The notes: generated by a model not told the origin, from the letters alone. A stretch of DNA of 43,727 nt from Oxalobacteraceae bacterium (GCA_021299035.1 JAJTGD010000033.1:1-43727), one strand, 5' to 3'; shown: positions 9,437-18,463, counted from the first letter of the stretch. Numbers and translations are program-made.

Positions 9437-9497
9437 TCCTTACGTCTCCGACAGAACCAGACCGCTGCCTCAACCAAGGTCCAGGCATGGGCAGACA

Positions 9498-10469
9498 TTA
9501 TCCTCTAGGGTGATGCATCTGATGAAGTTTCTTCAGACGCTCGCGCGCAACATGCGTATAAATCTGGGTCGTCGAAATATCTGCATGACCGAGCAAGAGC
9601 TGCACCACCCGCAGGTCAGCACCATGATTCAATAAGTGCGTTGCAAATGCATGCCGCAGGGTATGCGGAGATAAGGGAGCGTTGATGCTGGCGCGTTGTG
9701 CGTACTTCTTGATCAGCGTCCAGAACATCTGCCGTGTCATTGGGCCGCCGAGCGAGGTGACGAACAGGGCATCGGCAATCTTACTGCCCAAAATACTCGC
9801 GCGCGCCTCCGACAGATAGCGCTCGATCCACCCCCGCGCCTCTTCACCAAAAGGCACTAGCCGGGTCTTGTTACCCTTGCCGGTCACGCGTAGTACGCCC
9901 TCGTTCATGCCGAGCTCGACGGTCTTGAGTAGTACTAACTCCGATACCCGCAAACCACTTGCATACATTAATTCCAGCATAGTTCTGTCACGCAAACCCA
10001 AGGGCGTGTTGACATCGGGCGCTGCGAGTAACGACTCCACATGTTGCTCGGACAAGGTTTTCGGAAAGCGTGGTGCCTGCTTAGCCGAGCGTAGCTTGAG
10101 GCAGGGATCGGCGGCAACACGATGCTGACGAAGTGCATGCTGATAAAAGCGCTTCAATACCGTCAGCCGGCGATTCGCCGTACTCGCTTTCGTATCCGCG
10201 TGACGAAACGCGAAATACGCACTCAGGTCAGTATCCACAACCCCATACAAATCTTTGCTGCGCTGCTCTTGCAACCACCCGGCAAACAGCAATAAATCGC
10301 GTTTGTAAGCGTCGAGCGTATTTTTTGAAAGGCCATCTTCCAGCCAAAGCGCGTCGCAGAACTCATCGATCACGGCTTGTCCGGGACGCTCTGGAGAAAG
10401 TATTGGCGCGGGCTTGGACTTGGGTTTTGGCGGGCCTTTGGCCTTGGTTTGAGATTTAGGGCCGGCCAT
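9498..10469 (-). CDS. xerD: Site-specific tyrosine recombinase XerD
   Basis: One half of the XerCD recombinase that resolves chromosome dimers at dif under FtsK control. The protein has 323 residues, with an extra Lys/Pro-rich N-terminus of about 25. Seen: an N-terminal SAM-like core-binding domain, and a catalytic domain with Arg174 (SGLR), Lys198 (TGKGNK), His269 and Arg272 (SPHTLRHAFATHLL), His295 (LLGH) and the nucleophile Tyr304 (TQIYTHV). The complete catalytic set and the housekeeping context argue for XerD rather than a mobile-element integrase. Its ATG overlaps the ogt stop by one base (TAATG), so the two genes are coupled. Confidence 0.93.
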   Translation of the reverse strand: MAGPKSQTKAKGPPKPKSKPAPILSPERPGQAVIDEFCDALWLEDGLSKNTLDAYKRDLLLFAGWLQEQRSKDLYGVVDTDLSAYFAFRHADTKASTANRRLTVLKRFYQHALRQHRVAADPCLKLRSAKQAPRFPKTLSEQHVESLLAAPDVNTPLGLRDRTMLELMYASGLRVSELVLLKTVELGMNEGVLRVTGKGNKTRLVPFGEEARGWIERYLSEARASILGSKIADALFVTSLGGPMTRQMFWTLIKKYAQRASINAPLSPHTLRHAFATHLLNHGADLRVVQLLLGHADISTTQIYTHVARERLKKLHQMHHPRG

Positions 10470-10960
10470 TAGCAGTATCCCGGTACACGCTCATGCCACA
10501 GCAACCAACGTTTCACCTCTTGATGAAAACCGCTGTCATGGCGCGCAAAGCCACCAATACCATTTGCGGCGGTGACCCGATGGCACGGAATAATCAATGG
10601 GAACCAGTTCGCACCGCAAGCCTGCCCGACCGCGCGCGGCGCGGAGCCGATTCGGCGCGCGACCTGTGCATAGGTCAGCACTGCGCCGCATGGTATGGCG
10701 GATATCTGCTGCCATACTTTGCGCTGATGCTCGGTGCCGACTTCGGGTATTGGTAGTGCGAATGTAAAATCAGGCTGCTTAAAGTACGCCTTCAACTGCG
10801 CTGCTATTTCGCGGCTGAGTGCATCACGTGGCGTGCGTAATTCATAGGCCGCTGGCAGGTACACCAGTTCGCGTAGCTCACCCGCTTCAAGACGTATACC
10901 CATACGACCAAACGGGGCCGCAATCACGGCTGAGAACAGACTGGGTGTCACTTCACTCAT
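10469..10960 (-). CDS. ogt: Methylated-DNA-[protein]-cysteine S-methyltransferase
   Basis: Suicide repair protein that takes the alkyl group from O6-alkylguanine onto its own cysteine. The protein has 163 residues. Seen: the DNA-binding helix-turn-helix with the arginine finger (GSAPRAVGQACGANWFPL) and the active-site motif IPCHRV with Cys126, followed by GIGGFA. There is no Ada N-terminal zinc domain, so it is of the constitutive Ogt/MGMT type. It sits upstream of, and overlaps, xerD. Confidence 0.95.
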   Translation of the reverse strand: MSEVTPSLFSAVIAAPFGRMGIRLEAGELRELVYLPAAYELRTPRDALSREIAAQLKAYFKQPDFTFALPIPEVGTEHQRKVWQQISAIPCGAVLTYAQVARRIGSAPRAVGQACGANWFPLIIPCHRVTAANGIGGFARHDSGFHQEVKRWLLWHERVPGYC

Positions 10961-10978
10961 CGTGTTGCCTTGTTCATC

Positions 10979-12085
10979 TCAACCCTGTGCACTATCAATA
11001 AGTGCATGCTGCGCCAAAGCCCAAGCCACGTGCTCACGCACCAACTCTGAGTGGTGATGCTCACGGGAGCGTAGTGCTGCCACGATACCCTGATCCCCCG
11101 GTTTTTGTGACGCGGCATTGCCGAGTGCCACCGCAATATTGCGCAACCATCGAACATGGCCAATGCGCCGGATGGGGTTACCTTCAAGCCGCAGCTCAAA
11201 ATCTTGCTCAGTCCATTGGAATAAATCGATCAAGTTTGCGTGATCCAGACCTTCACGCACATCGAAATCGGGTAAAGGACTGCGTTGTGCAAACTTGTTC
11301 CAAGGGCAGACTAACTGACAATCATCGCACCCATAAATCCGGTTACCCATTAAAGGTCGTAATTCAACGGGAATACTGTCTTTCAACTCGATAGTGAGGT
11401 AAGAAATACAACGCCGGGCGTCGAGCTTGTAAGGTCCGACGATTGCTTGTGTCGGGCATATCTCGATACAGGCTGTGCAGTCACCGCAGTGGGAGGACAC
11501 TGGCTCATCCACCGGGAGTGGTAAGTCGGTATAAATCTCACCCAAGAAAAACATTGAGCCCGCATCGCGATTCAGCAGCAGCGTGTGTTTGCCACGCCAA
11601 CCAAGGCCGGCTTTCTGAGCTAGCGCCACTTCCATCACTGGTGCCGAATCCGTGAACACGCGATACCCGATGGGTCCGACCTCAAGCACAATTTGGTCGA
11701 CCAAACGCTGCAAGCGCGTGCGCATGACCTTGTGATAATCCCGACCCCGTGCGTACACGGAAACAACGGCTGCATCGGGATCGGCTTGCCGGTCCAGCTC
11801 GTATTCGCGCCAATCCTCAGCCAGGGCACGTGGAAGATAATCCATACGCGCGCTAATCACGCGTACCGTACCAGGCACCAGTTGTGCGGGCTGGGTACGC
11901 TTACTCCCGTGTTCTGCCATGAATGCCATTTGTCCGTGAAATCCGGCGGCAAGCCACTGCTGCAGGTCATCACTCGCCGCGCCCAAGTCGACATCCGTGA
12001 CGCGCACATCGGAAAAACCCAGCGCCCTGCCCCAGTCTTTGATCGAGCAAGCCAGTGCGGCAAGTTGTTCAGGCGTGTTGGACAT
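10979..12085 (-). CDS. queG: Epoxyqueuosine reductase QueG
   Basis: Cobalamin-dependent iron-sulfur enzyme for the last step of queuosine synthesis in tRNAs with a GUN anticodon. The protein has 368 residues (E. coli 379). Seen: DSAPVMEVALAQKAGLGWRG, which carries the catalytic Asp region; LGEIYTDLPLP; a first 4Fe-4S motif CGDCTACIEICPTQAI; and a second, CISYLTIELK followed by CDDCQLVCPWNKFAQ. I start it at the ATG at 12085 (MSNTPEQLAALACS). The open frame runs on to 12301 but would then lie antisense inside tsaE. It is divergent from tsaE. Confidence 0.96.
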   Translation of the reverse strand: MSNTPEQLAALACSIKDWGRALGFSDVRVTDVDLGAASDDLQQWLAAGFHGQMAFMAEHGSKRTQPAQLVPGTVRVISARMDYLPRALAEDWREYELDRQADPDAAVVSVYARGRDYHKVMRTRLQRLVDQIVLEVGPIGYRVFTDSAPVMEVALAQKAGLGWRGKHTLLLNRDAGSMFFLGEIYTDLPLPVDEPVSSHCGDCTACIEICPTQAIVGPYKLDARRCISYLTIELKDSIPVELRPLMGNRIYGCDDCQLVCPWNKFAQRSPLPDFDVREGLDHANLIDLFQWTEQDFELRLEGNPIRRIGHVRWLRNIAVALGNAASQKPGDQGIVAALRSREHHHSELVREHVAWALAQHALIDSAQG

Positions 12086-12139
12086 GGCGGCGAGTATCAT
12101 TAGCGAGCGCGCCTGGAGCGCGCGCTTGCATTCTAGTTT

Positions 12140-12625
12140 ATGCGCCCACAAAAAGATTTTCTTAAAGATGAGACAGCCACTGCGCAGCTCGGCGCGGCGC
12201 TTGGTCACGTACTGCGACCAGGGATGACGATTCACTTGCAGGGTGATCTGGGTGCCGGCAAGACCTTCCTCACGCGCGAGATTTTGCGTGCCATGGGCCA
12301 TACAGGTCGCGTCAAGAGTCCCTCCTATACCCTGCTGGAGCTCTACACAGTCGAATTACAAGGGCACACTGTCGAGGTATTGCATTTTGATCTTTACCGA
12401 ATGGGCAGCCCGCAGGAATTCATCGATGCAGGTTTTCGAGAGTATTTCGGCAGCGACAAAATCTGTATCGTCGAGTGGCCGGAACAAGCTGGCAATCTGC
12501 TTCCTTCAGCAGATATCGATCTGTTTATCGCTGCAGAAAATGAAGGCCGTACGGTAGAATTGCGAGCAAATTCCGAACTCGGCGCCACATGTCTGGAAAA
12601 TCTGTACCCAAGCCCGAATCATTAA
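12140..12625 (+). CDS. tsaE: tRNA threonylcarbamoyladenosine biosynthesis ATPase TsaE
   Basis: ATPase subunit that drives turnover of the TsaB-TsaD complex in t6A37 synthesis. The protein has 161 residues. Seen: the Walker A motif LQGDLGAGKTFLTR (Gly35-Thr42), the switch-like SPSYTLLELY, and HFDLYRM followed by the conserved ICIVEWPEQAG. The last 37 bp overlap the start of amiC, so the two are translated from one mRNA. This is the yjeE-ami part of the widely conserved tsaE-ami-mutL-miaA cluster. Confidence 0.97.
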   Translation: MRPQKDFLKDETATAQLGAALGHVLRPGMTIHLQGDLGAGKTFLTREILRAMGHTGRVKSPSYTLLELYTVELQGHTVEVLHFDLYRMGSPQEFIDAGFREYFGSDKICIVEWPEQAGNLLPSADIDLFIAAENEGRTVELRANSELGATCLENLYPSPNH

Positions 12626-13887
12626 AGCCCACCGCACGTCGCGTCGTGCTCAAATCGGGCGCGACGCTTTTACTGTCCCTGCTCCCTGTTCGTTTTGCCA
12701 ACGCCGCACAGATCGCTTCGGTGCGTGTCTGGCCAGCGAATGATTACACACGCGTAACCCTTGAAACAGACAGCAAACTGAAATCCAGCCATTTCTTGGT
12801 GACCGATCCAAACCGATTGGTGGTCGAGATTGAGGGCGTCGATCTTGATGCCAAGTTGAAGAGTCTGGTGGCCAAGGTACAGCCGAATGACCCCTACATT
12901 GCCCAAGTGCGAGTAGGACAAAACCGGCCCGGGGTCGTGCGGATGGTGTTTGATCTGAAAGCAGAAATACAACCACAGGTGTTTACGCTGGCGCCGGTAG
13001 GAAGTTATCGGCACCGACTTGTATTCGATTTATACCCCGCTCATCCGGTTGACCCGATTGCCGAGTTGCTTAAGCGTACCCGTCCAGCACCACTTTCTGA
13101 GACGCCAACCACTGATACGCTAGCAAATCCACCCACGGCAAAAAACGATACAACATCGGAAGAGCCGCTTGCAGTCACCCGTATGATCACGATCGCGCTC
13201 GATCCCGGGCATGGCGGCGAAGATCCCGGCGCGGTCGGCCGTGGTGGCAACTTTGAGAAAAATGTCGTGCTGGCGATTGCGCAACGATTGAAGTCACGGC
13301 TAGAGTTGCAGCCCAATACACGGGTAATGCTAACCCGTGATGGCGACTACTTTGTTCCGCTCCACGTAAGGGTGCAAAAGGCGCGCAAAGTCCAAGCAGA
13401 TTTATTTGTATCGATCCACGCAGATGCCTTCATTGAACCGACTGCGCGTGGCTCTTCCGTGTTCGCACTATCGGAAAAAGGCGCCAGCTCAACCGCAGCA
13501 CGCTGGCTGGCGAACAAGGAAAATGCTGCCGATCTGATCGGTGGCATCAATATCAGCAGTAAAAACCAACAGTTGGCGAGTGTCTTGCTCGACCTCTCGA
13601 CGACTGCACAAATCAATGACAGCCTGAAGCTGGCGAAACATGTACTCGGCGAGATCGGATCAATCAACCGGCTACACAAGCCTCAGGTGGAGCAAGCCGG
13701 TTTCGCTGTACTGAAAGCACCAGACGTTCCCAGCATACTGGTCGAGACGGCGTTTATTTCGAACCCGGAAGAAGAGGCCAAGCTGACGGATGAGCGCTAC
13801 CAGGATCAAATGGCCGATGCACTGGCACGCGGTATCCGGAAGTATTTACAAAAGCATCCCAGTCTCAACCGCGGACGCATGACCTGA
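12589..13887 (+). CDS. amiC: N-acetylmuramoyl-L-alanine amidase, AmiC-like
   Basis: Periplasmic zinc amidase that splits septal peptidoglycan during cell separation. The protein has 432 residues. Seen: a Tat-type signal (ARRVVLKSG followed by a hydrophobic run ending near FANAA); an AMIN domain over about residues 40-145; a low-complexity Pro/Thr linker; and an Amidase_3 domain from about residue 200 with zinc ligands in ALDPGHGGEDPGAVG, Glu in FEKNVVLA, His in VSIHADAF, and the catalytic Glu in ILVETAFISNP. The Tat signal plus AMIN favours AmiC over AmiB. It overlaps tsaE by 37 bp. Confidence 0.93.
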   Translation: MSGKSVPKPESLKPTARRVVLKSGATLLLSLLPVRFANAAQIASVRVWPANDYTRVTLETDSKLKSSHFLVTDPNRLVVEIEGVDLDAKLKSLVAKVQPNDPYIAQVRVGQNRPGVVRMVFDLKAEIQPQVFTLAPVGSYRHRLVFDLYPAHPVDPIAELLKRTRPAPLSETPTTDTLANPPTAKNDTTSEEPLAVTRMITIALDPGHGGEDPGAVGRGGNFEKNVVLAIAQRLKSRLELQPNTRVMLTRDGDYFVPLHVRVQKARKVQADLFVSIHADAFIEPTARGSSVFALSEKGASSTAARWLANKENAADLIGGINISSKNQQLASVLLDLSTTAQINDSLKLAKHVLGEIGSINRLHKPQVEQAGFAVLKAPDVPSILVETAFISNPEEEAKLTDERYQDQMADALARGIRKYLQKHPSLNRGRMT

Positions 13888-13900
13888 CACTTGCTGCCCG

Positions 13901-14560
13901 TCAGGATTCAGGCTGCTTGCTTCGCATGCGCTTACGCACAAATTGGATGATCGCGGCCAGGGCTACCGGCCCCGCTGCCGCTGCGATACCGATTAGCACG
14001 ATCGTGTTCAGGTGGTCGCGAATAATAGGGATATTGCCGAAGAAATAGCCCGCCATCACCAGACCCATCACCCACAGCAGTGCACCAACTACGTTAAAAA
14101 TCTGGAAGCGCGTCAGGCCCATATCAGATACACCAGCGACAAACGGAGCAAAGGTGCGGATCACAGGCAGCCAGCGTGCCAGAATAATGGTCTTACCACC
14201 GTGCAGTTCAAAGAATGCGTGGGTTTTTTCAAGCGCATGACGATCGATCCACTTATAGTCATGGGTAAACACGCGCTGACCAAGCGCGCGACCAATTAGA
14301 TAATTGAGCGTGTTGCCGCTCACTGCCGCCACCACAAGTAATAGCATCAATAGCGGCGCATTCATCAAGCCGCTGGCACAAAACGCGCCCGCAACAAACA
14401 GCAGTGTATCGCCAGGTAAAAACGGGAAAATCACCAGACCTGTTTCAGCAAATACAATCGCGAACAATAGCGCGTAGACCAGCACGCCGTACTGCTCGAG
14501 CAGCATGCCGAGCGCTTTATCGATGTGCAAGATCAGGCCGAGCAGTTGGGTCAATTCCAT
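13901..14560 (-). CDS. DedA family inner-membrane protein
   Basis: DedA/SNARE-associated family membrane protein. Members are linked to undecaprenyl-phosphate or phospholipid flipping and to membrane-potential homeostasis. The protein has 219 residues with about five hydrophobic segments. Seen: the family motif FAETGLVIFPFLPGDTLLF, the amphipathic re-entrant region GGKTIILARWLPVIRTFAPF, and FNVVGALLWVMGLVMAGYF. I chose the ATG at 14560 (MELTQLLGLILH); the open frame to 15016 is antisense to mutL. It is inverted between amiC and mutL, so it breaks the usual ami-mutL operon. Confidence 0.93.
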   Translation of the reverse strand: MELTQLLGLILHIDKALGMLLEQYGVLVYALLFAIVFAETGLVIFPFLPGDTLLFVAGAFCASGLMNAPLLMLLLVVAAVSGNTLNYLIGRALGQRVFTHDYKWIDRHALEKTHAFFELHGGKTIILARWLPVIRTFAPFVAGVSDMGLTRFQIFNVVGALLWVMGLVMAGYFFGNIPIIRDHLNTIVLIGIAAAAGPVALAAIIQFVRKRMRSKQPES

Positions 14561-14624
14561 GATGAAGGGCGTGGTAGTCGCAAAAAGCGTCTGATGATAC
14601 ACGGCCATCCTCGTCCAGATCGCA

Positions 14625-14654
14625 TTAAAAGCCTGATTTGTGCCTCGGTATAAT
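14625..14654 (+). promoter_or_regulatory. Promoter of mutL, predicting a leaderless mRNA
   Basis: A perfect -10 TATAAT (14649-14654) and a -35 TTAAAA (14625-14630, 4/6) stand 18 bp apart. The mutL ATG is at 14661, only 6 nt beyond the -10, where the transcription start would fall. No Shine-Dalgarno sequence precedes the ATG. Confidence 0.6.
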
Positions 14655-14660
14655 CGCCGT

Positions 14661-16463
14661 ATGTCCAGTTCAATCGATGCGCCGAGCATCATCCGCCTGC
14701 TTCCCGACCAACTGATCTCGCAGATCGCAGCGGGTGAGGTAATCGAGCGCCCGTCCGCCGTGGTGAAGGAACTACTGGAAAATGCGATCGACGCTGGCGC
14801 CACACAACTCGCGATACGTTTGGAAGCCGGCGGCGTAAAGCGTATCGCGATCACCGACAATGGGACGGGCATCCCGCCGGAGCAGCTGGGGCTGGCGCTC
14901 ACCCGACATGCCACCTCGAAAATCGCACATCTGCATGATCTCGAAAACGTCACCACACTGGGATTCCGCGGCGAGGCCTTGGCGTCAATTGCGTCGGTTG
15001 CGCAGTTAACCCTCACCTCGCGTACGCGCGATGTGGCGCATGCATGGCAGGTCCATGGTCATGACCCCGCCTCGGTCAGTCCTGCCTCTGGCGCGATCGG
15101 CACCGTGGTTGACGTGCAAGACCTGTATTTCAATACCCCTGCACGCCGCAAGTTTCTAAAATCCGAGCAGACCGAGTATGGTCACTGCATGGAAGTGGTG
15201 CGACGTATCGCACTGGCACGGCCGGATCTACGTTTTTCAGTCACACACAATGGCAAGACCACGGAGCACTGGCAAGAAAGCGCGCTGGCTGATCGTAGTG
15301 CGCAGATTTTGGGCGAGGCCTTTGCCGAGGCGCGTTTACCGCTACAGGAAAGCGCTGGCCCAGTGCATTTACACGGCTTCGTTGGGCTACCGACAGCCGC
15401 ACGCGGCCGCGCCGATGCGCAGTATTTCTATGTGAATGGGCGCTTCGTGCGTGACAAGCTGCTGACACACGCAGTGCGGTCTGCTTACCAGGATGTGTTG
15501 CACGGCGATCGTTACCCGGCCTATGTCTTGCAACTGGAGCTCGACCCTGCACTGGTCGACGTCAATGTCCACCCAGCCAAGATCGAGGTTCGGTTTCGCG
15601 ATAGCCGGGCGATACACCAGTTTGTGTTTCATGCAGTGAGTCGATCACTGGCAAGTACTGCCCCCAATAACGAATTGCCAGCACCGGCCGTTGCTGCAAA
15701 TCCTTCATCGTTCAGCGCACTGCCATGGCATGCCCAGCCGCCTCGACAATCATCTTTTGGGGTTGCGCAGGATATGGCGCGCTACGGCGCGCTGTTTTCC
15801 GATAATTTTTCTGCAGGCGGTCCGGTCGCAACTACCAGCGCCTTTAATAATGTGAGTGGTGATCAATCGGATGAAGAGAGTTTCCCACTCGGCTTCGCGT
15901 TAGCGCAGCTGCATGGCATTTACGTACTGGCACAAAATCGGCATGGATTGGTTCTGGTCGATATGCATGCAGCGCACGAGCGCATACTCTATGAACAGTT
16001 CAAGCAAGCGCTGGAAGAAAAAACCGTCACGCTCCAACCTTTACTGATCCCGGTGAGCTTTCATGCGGATGCTGTTGAGGTAGGCACCGTAGAAGAACAT
16101 CAGACAAACCTCGCGAGCTTGGGCTTTGATATTGCCGTGATGTCGCCGACCACGCTCGCGGTCCGCGCCATACCAGCACTATTGAAAAATGCTGATGTGC
16201 AGTCACTCGCACGTGATCTGTTACGCGATTTGCGTGAATTCGGTGGTTCACACGTCCTAACAGAACATCGTAATGAATTGCTCGGCACGCTTGCCTGCCA
16301 TACTGCGGTACGCGCCAATCGTGCACTCACCATCCCCGAAATGAACGCTTTATTGCGCCAAATGGAAGCGACTGAGCGAGCCGATCAGTGCAACCACGGT
16401 CGGCCGACTTGGGTACAGCTCGCAATCACCGATCTTGATCGGCTGTTCCTGCGCGGGCAGTGA
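14661..16463 (+). CDS. mutL: DNA mismatch repair protein MutL
   Basis: Couples MutS mismatch recognition to strand incision and UvrD unwinding. The protein has 600 residues (E. coli 615). Seen: an N-terminal GHKL ATPase with LISQIAAGEVIERPSAVVKE, ENAIDAGAT, DNGTGI and GFRGEALASI; NTPARRKFLK; a transducer domain ending in VDVNVHPAKIEVRF; a poorly conserved linker; and a C-terminal dimerisation domain (HGIYVLAQNRHGLVLVDMHA). The DQHA(X)2E(X)4E endonuclease motif of MutLs from mutH-less bacteria is not obvious (here DMHAAHERILYE). I start at ATG 14661, since the upstream GTG at 14640 would contain the -10 box. Confidence 0.97.
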   Translation: MSSSIDAPSIIRLLPDQLISQIAAGEVIERPSAVVKELLENAIDAGATQLAIRLEAGGVKRIAITDNGTGIPPEQLGLALTRHATSKIAHLHDLENVTTLGFRGEALASIASVAQLTLTSRTRDVAHAWQVHGHDPASVSPASGAIGTVVDVQDLYFNTPARRKFLKSEQTEYGHCMEVVRRIALARPDLRFSVTHNGKTTEHWQESALADRSAQILGEAFAEARLPLQESAGPVHLHGFVGLPTAARGRADAQYFYVNGRFVRDKLLTHAVRSAYQDVLHGDRYPAYVLQLELDPALVDVNVHPAKIEVRFRDSRAIHQFVFHAVSRSLASTAPNNELPAPAVAANPSSFSALPWHAQPPRQSSFGVAQDMARYGALFSDNFSAGGPVATTSAFNNVSGDQSDEESFPLGFALAQLHGIYVLAQNRHGLVLVDMHAAHERILYEQFKQALEEKTVTLQPLLIPVSFHADAVEVGTVEEHQTNLASLGFDIAVMSPTTLAVRAIPALLKNADVQSLARDLLRDLREFGGSHVLTEHRNELLGTLACHTAVRANRALTIPEMNALLRQMEATERADQCNHGRPTWVQLAITDLDRLFLRGQ

Positions 16464-16465
16464 GC

Positions 16466-17561
16466 ATGAAGATTTCGCCGCTGCCGCAGTTCGCGCATGC
16501 CCCACTGCTGCTGCTGATCACCGCGATGATGATGATGCAGCCGCTTTCAACCGATCTGTATCTGGCCTCGCTGCCGAGTTTGGTGAGGCCCAGTGTTACT
16601 CGCTGGCCTCGCTTTGTATGTTGCGGCCAGCGCTCTATGTGGCTTGGCACAGTCGATTGAACTACTGATCGCTGCACGCTTTCTCCAAGCGCTCGGTTGC
16701 TGTGCAGCGGTAATGATTGCGCGCGCCGTTGTGCGCGATGCCTACGAGCCGCAAGATAGTGCGAGGTTTTTAGCGCGTGCAAGTACGTGGATCTCGCTGG
16801 CGCCCATCTTCGGGCCAATTCTCGGTGCTTACCTGCAGGTTGCTTTCGGCTGGCGCGCTGCATTTATTGCCTTGGGCGTTTTTTCAGCCTGTGTGATGGC
16901 CGCTTGCCTTCATCACTTGCCAGAAACGAATCAACATAAAAATCCCAATGCCACACAAATCAAGGGCATCCTCGATAATTACAGCTTGGTACTCAGTTCA
17001 CGCGAGTTCTGGCTGAACGTGACTCCGGGTGCACTTTCCTACTGCGGAATTTTCGTCTTTATCTCTGGCTCAAGCTTTGTACTGATTGATGTGCTCGGCG
17101 TACCAACCCAATGGTTTGGTTACTGCTTCGCTTTGGGCGTTGCCGGATACATGAGTGGGACTTTGGTTTGCCGCCGCTTGCTCAAGACAATCAGCGGTGA
17201 ACAAGCCTTGCGCATCGGTACAGCTTGCTCGTTCAGCGCGGGCATGTACTTTCTGGCCGCAACACTCCTTGGATGGTGGCACTGGGGCGTCGTCGTGCTC
17301 GCGATGTTTTTAGCGATGGCTTCGCATGGCATCAACTTCCCTGTTTCGCAGGCGGGTTCAGTCGCGCCCTTTCCCAAACAGGCGGGTACTGCTGCTGGTT
17401 TGATGGGGGCAGTGATGATGGCATTTGCATTTGTCAGTGGCACCATCGTGGGCATCACGCACAACGGAACCCTGTATCCGCTAGCTATTATCTCCGCCGT
17501 CTTGGGGACGCTTAACTTTCTTTCCGTGCGCCTGATCGGAAAGCACACCGTAGTCGCATGA
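16466..17561 (+). pseudogene. Bcr/CflA-type MFS drug transporter, internally deleted and frameshifted
   Basis: The first frame from ATG 16466 encodes a normal Bcr-like start (LITAMMMMQPLSTDLYLASL) but loses its identity after LPSLV and stops at 16660. The second frame resumes with GPVLLAGLALYVAASALCGL at 16587 and runs as a normal 12-TM transporter to 17561. Aligned to remembered Bcr proteins, about 38 residues between the two parts are absent: TM2 and most of motif A (the GPLxDRFGR loop). A single deletion of about 110-115 bp whose length is not a multiple of three, at about 16584-16590, explains both the loss and the frame change. It lies between mutL (start overlapping or adjacent) and miaA (ATGA overlap). 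Either this is a real pseudogene or an assembly error. The gene type is certain; the substrate is unknown. Confidence 0.85.
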
Positions 17562-18349
17562 TAAAACCACTTGCGGTTGCGATCATGGGACCCACCGCGT
17601 CCGGCAAGACCGCTGCCGCGCTTCAGGTCGCCGCAGTAATTCCTTCGGAAATCATCTCCGTCGACTCCGCCCTGATTTATCGCGGTATGGATATAGGCAC
17701 TGCCAAACCAGGCACCATGCTTTACTTTAAAGGTTTGCGCGAGGGATTGGATGACCTGCCGCCCGCTGATCCTGCACTCCGAGCGCAAATCGACATGGAG
17801 ATCGCGCGTCACGGCATCACCGCGCTACACGTACGATTGCGAGAACTAGATCCTGTCACAGCAGAGCGTTTAAAGCCGACGGACACGCAGCGCATACAGC
17901 GCGCGATCGAGATCGCACTGCTGACGGGTCAACCCATGTCGGCGCTCATCGCGAGGAGTGCGCTACCCGAATTGCCGTTTTCACTACTACCGATTGCGTT
18001 GGAACCTTCCGACCGCAGCGTACTGCACGCACGTATCGCAACACGCTTTGATGACATGCTCAGCGCCAACCCGAGCTTGCTTGACGAAGTCAGCACCTTA
18101 CGCTCACGGGGCGATCTGCATCTTGGCCTGCCATCCATGCGCTGCGTGGGCTATCGGCAGGCTTGGGAATACCTGGACGGCAGCACCACCAAAGAAGAAT
18201 TCAGAGAAAAAGGCGTAATCGCCACACGCCAACTCGCAAAAAGGCAATTAACCTGGCTCAGGGGCATGGAAAATCGTATTTTGATTGACTGCCTAGCGGA
18301 CGATGCACCGGCCCAAGCGCTCGGACATATTCAGGCGGCGCTCGGTTGA
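17558..18349 (+). CDS. miaA: tRNA dimethylallyltransferase MiaA with an internal deletion
   Basis: MiaA adds dimethylallyl to A37 of tRNAs reading UNN codons. The open frame has 263 residues against the usual 305-320. Seen: Walker A (GPTASGKT, Gly11-Thr18), [17 protein letters not shown] with the catalytic Asp36, and a normal C-terminal half ([29 protein letters not shown]). However, GTAKP (residues 47-51) runs straight into GTMLYF. About 49 residues that normally hold the PHHLIDI.DP..YSAADF block and the LPLLVGG strand are gone, in frame. Short GGCAC repeats flank the join (17696-17700 and 17711-17715). Activity is doubtful. Its ATG overlaps the transporter stop. The usual downstream hfq is absent; a tRNA gene follows. 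Confidence 0.9.
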   Translation: MIKPLAVAIMGPTASGKTAAALQVAAVIPSEIISVDSALIYRGMDIGTAKPGTMLYFKGLREGLDDLPPADPALRAQIDMEIARHGITALHVRLRELDPVTAERLKPTDTQRIQRAIEIALLTGQPMSALIARSALPELPFSLLPIALEPSDRSVLHARIATRFDDMLSANPSLLDEVSTLRSRGDLHLGLPSMRCVGYRQAWEYLDGSTTKEEFREKGVIATRQLAKRQLTWLRGMENRILIDCLADDAPAQALGHIQAALG

Positions 18350-18386
18350 CAGTGACTAGCCGCCCGAAGATAATGGCGGGCTTCGT

Positions 18387-18463
18387 GGTGATATAGCTCA
18401 GTTGGTTAGAGCACAGCACTCATAATGCTGGGGTCGGTGGTTCAAGTCCACCTATCACCACCA
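18387..18463 (+). tRNA. tRNA-Met (CAT), elongator type
   Basis: A 77-nt cloverleaf with encoded CCA. The acceptor stem GGTGATA (18387-18393) pairs with TATCACC (18453-18459), then A and CCA. D-arm AGCTCAGTTGGTTAGAGC. The anticodon stem CAGCA/TGCTG encloses the loop CTCATAA with CAT at 18421-18423. T-arm GGTGGTTCAAGTCCACC. The acceptor is fully paired at position 1-72 (G-C), unlike initiator tRNA, which has a mismatch. CAT could also be an isoleucine tRNA with lysidine, but A37-A38 and the body look like elongator Met. Confidence 0.95.

Noticed and set aside
9498..10469. Tyrosine recombinase as a sign of a genomic island
   Set aside because: The sequence and neighbours fit housekeeping XerD; no attachment-site repeats, tRNA junction or cargo genes are nearby.
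12086..12301. Upstream extension of queG
   Set aside because: It lies antisense within tsaE and is not part of the QueG family; ATG 12085 fits better.
14561..15016. Upstream extension of the dedA frame
   Set aside because: It is antisense to the conserved ATPase domain of mutL and not membrane-like.
18387..18463. tRNA-Met as an integration hot spot
   Set aside because: No integrase, direct repeat of the tRNA 3' end or mobile cargo is seen downstream; the AT-rich hns islet alone is not enough.
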